Source: Spirochaetales bacterium
Lineage (GTDB): Bacteria > Spirochaetota > Spirochaetia > SPDA01
Direction of reading: 5' to 3'
Assembly: GCA_004525155.1 (NCBI GenBank)
Contig: SPDA01000193.1
Span: 1-5,311 of the forward strand
DNA: 5,311 bases
Below the pieces are notes generated by a model. That model had not been told where the DNA came from. It worked only from the letters and a program-made list of their open reading frames with translations, and did not search any database. Shown here piece after piece: positions 5,145 to 5,311 of this stretch (positions are counted from its first letter, which is position 1; each line of letters starts with the position of its first letter). The translations under genes were made by a program, and so were the position numbers.

Positions 5145-5311
5145 TTATCCCAGGTTCACAATATCCATATCCCTGGCGGCTGTTATTTCGTCCAGACTCG
5201 TAACGGGCGTGGTTACGGGTATCTCTGCGAAAGCTTCAGAATTATTCTCCGCAAGTTCCGCTATGTCCCGCAGGGCCTTGGCTATGTCGATAGCGTGAAC
5301 ATTGTGCTCCA
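5145..5311 (-). CDS. gcvPB: C-terminal end of probable glycine dehydrogenase (decarboxylating) subunit 2 (partial)
   Basis: An open frame enters from the right edge of the window on the minus strand and encodes 54 residues to a TAA at 5145-5147. It begins EHNVHAIDIAKALRDIAELA and then reads TTPVTSLDEITAARDMDIV near the end. This resembles the extreme C-terminus of the P-protein beta subunit of the glycine cleavage system, where a PTETE segment, a helix with an AIAEE-like stretch and a TTPVRRLDExxAARxPV tail are usual. That enzyme is a PLP-dependent cytoplasmic decarboxylase working with GcvPA and the lipoylated H protein. The catalytic lysine region is outside the window. The match is from memory of the family and rests on a short tail, so the assignment is moderate. 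The next gene on this strand, the MBL remnant, begins 50 bases downstream. Confidence 0.5.
   Translation of the reverse strand, partial: EHNVHAIDIAKALRDIAELAENNSEAFAEIPVTTPVTSLDEITAARDMDIVNLG

Noticed and set aside
4867..5203. Plus-strand open frames across the MBL remnant (starting 4867 and 4940)
   Set aside because: The minus-strand frame encodes recognisable MBL C-terminal motifs and a signal peptide, while the plus-strand translations show none.

Overview
The window is bacterial, densely coded and of intermediate GC. It holds seven genes or gene parts: a B12-binding-type radical SAM protein, four members of one family of exported TPR proteins, a metallo-beta-lactamase-fold (MBL) gene that has lost its middle, and the 3' end of a gene that looks like gcvPB (glycine dehydrogenase P protein, subunit 2). 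An expanded family of small secreted TPR proteins next to a two-subunit glycine cleavage P protein, with moderate GC, would fit a spirochaete such as a gut Treponema. That assignment is inference; no rRNA or other marker gene is present.

Layout. 62-1540 (+) encodes the radical SAM protein. Converging on it with a 39-bp gap is TPR gene A (1580-2233, -). A 256-bp divergent intergenic region (2234-2489) follows. It carries a candidate sigma70 promoter in each direction, a perfect 9-bp inverted repeat midway between them, and a perfect 7-bp inverted repeat over the predicted start of rightward transcription. Three co-directional TPR genes follow: B (2490-3197), C (3240-3953) and D (4022-4774), each with a good Shine-Dalgarno site. 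Eight bases beyond D comes the stop codon of the leftward MBL remnant (4783-5094). Upstream of it on the same strand is the gcvPB-like 3' end (5145-5311), cut by the window edge.

The four TPR proteins align without gaps over about their first 100 residues: a signal peptide cleaved near residue 20, an IEPxIPEM-type block near residues 38-45, one clear TPR helix pair plus a second, then a [MV].DPDxD C-cap and a beta-rich C-terminal domain. C and D are recent tandem copies, sharing a 36-nt identical run and similarity to a few bases past their stops. B is older, and A is the most divergent and lacks the C-terminal end. They probably act in the periplasm or at the cell surface. Their function cannot be read from the sequence.

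The most notable points are this diversifying paralogue array with its palindromic divergent control region, and the MBL gene in which a signal peptide is joined in frame to the family's C-terminal third with the HxHxDH half missing. I see no CRISPR array, tRNA, rRNA, transposase or convincing intrinsic terminator.
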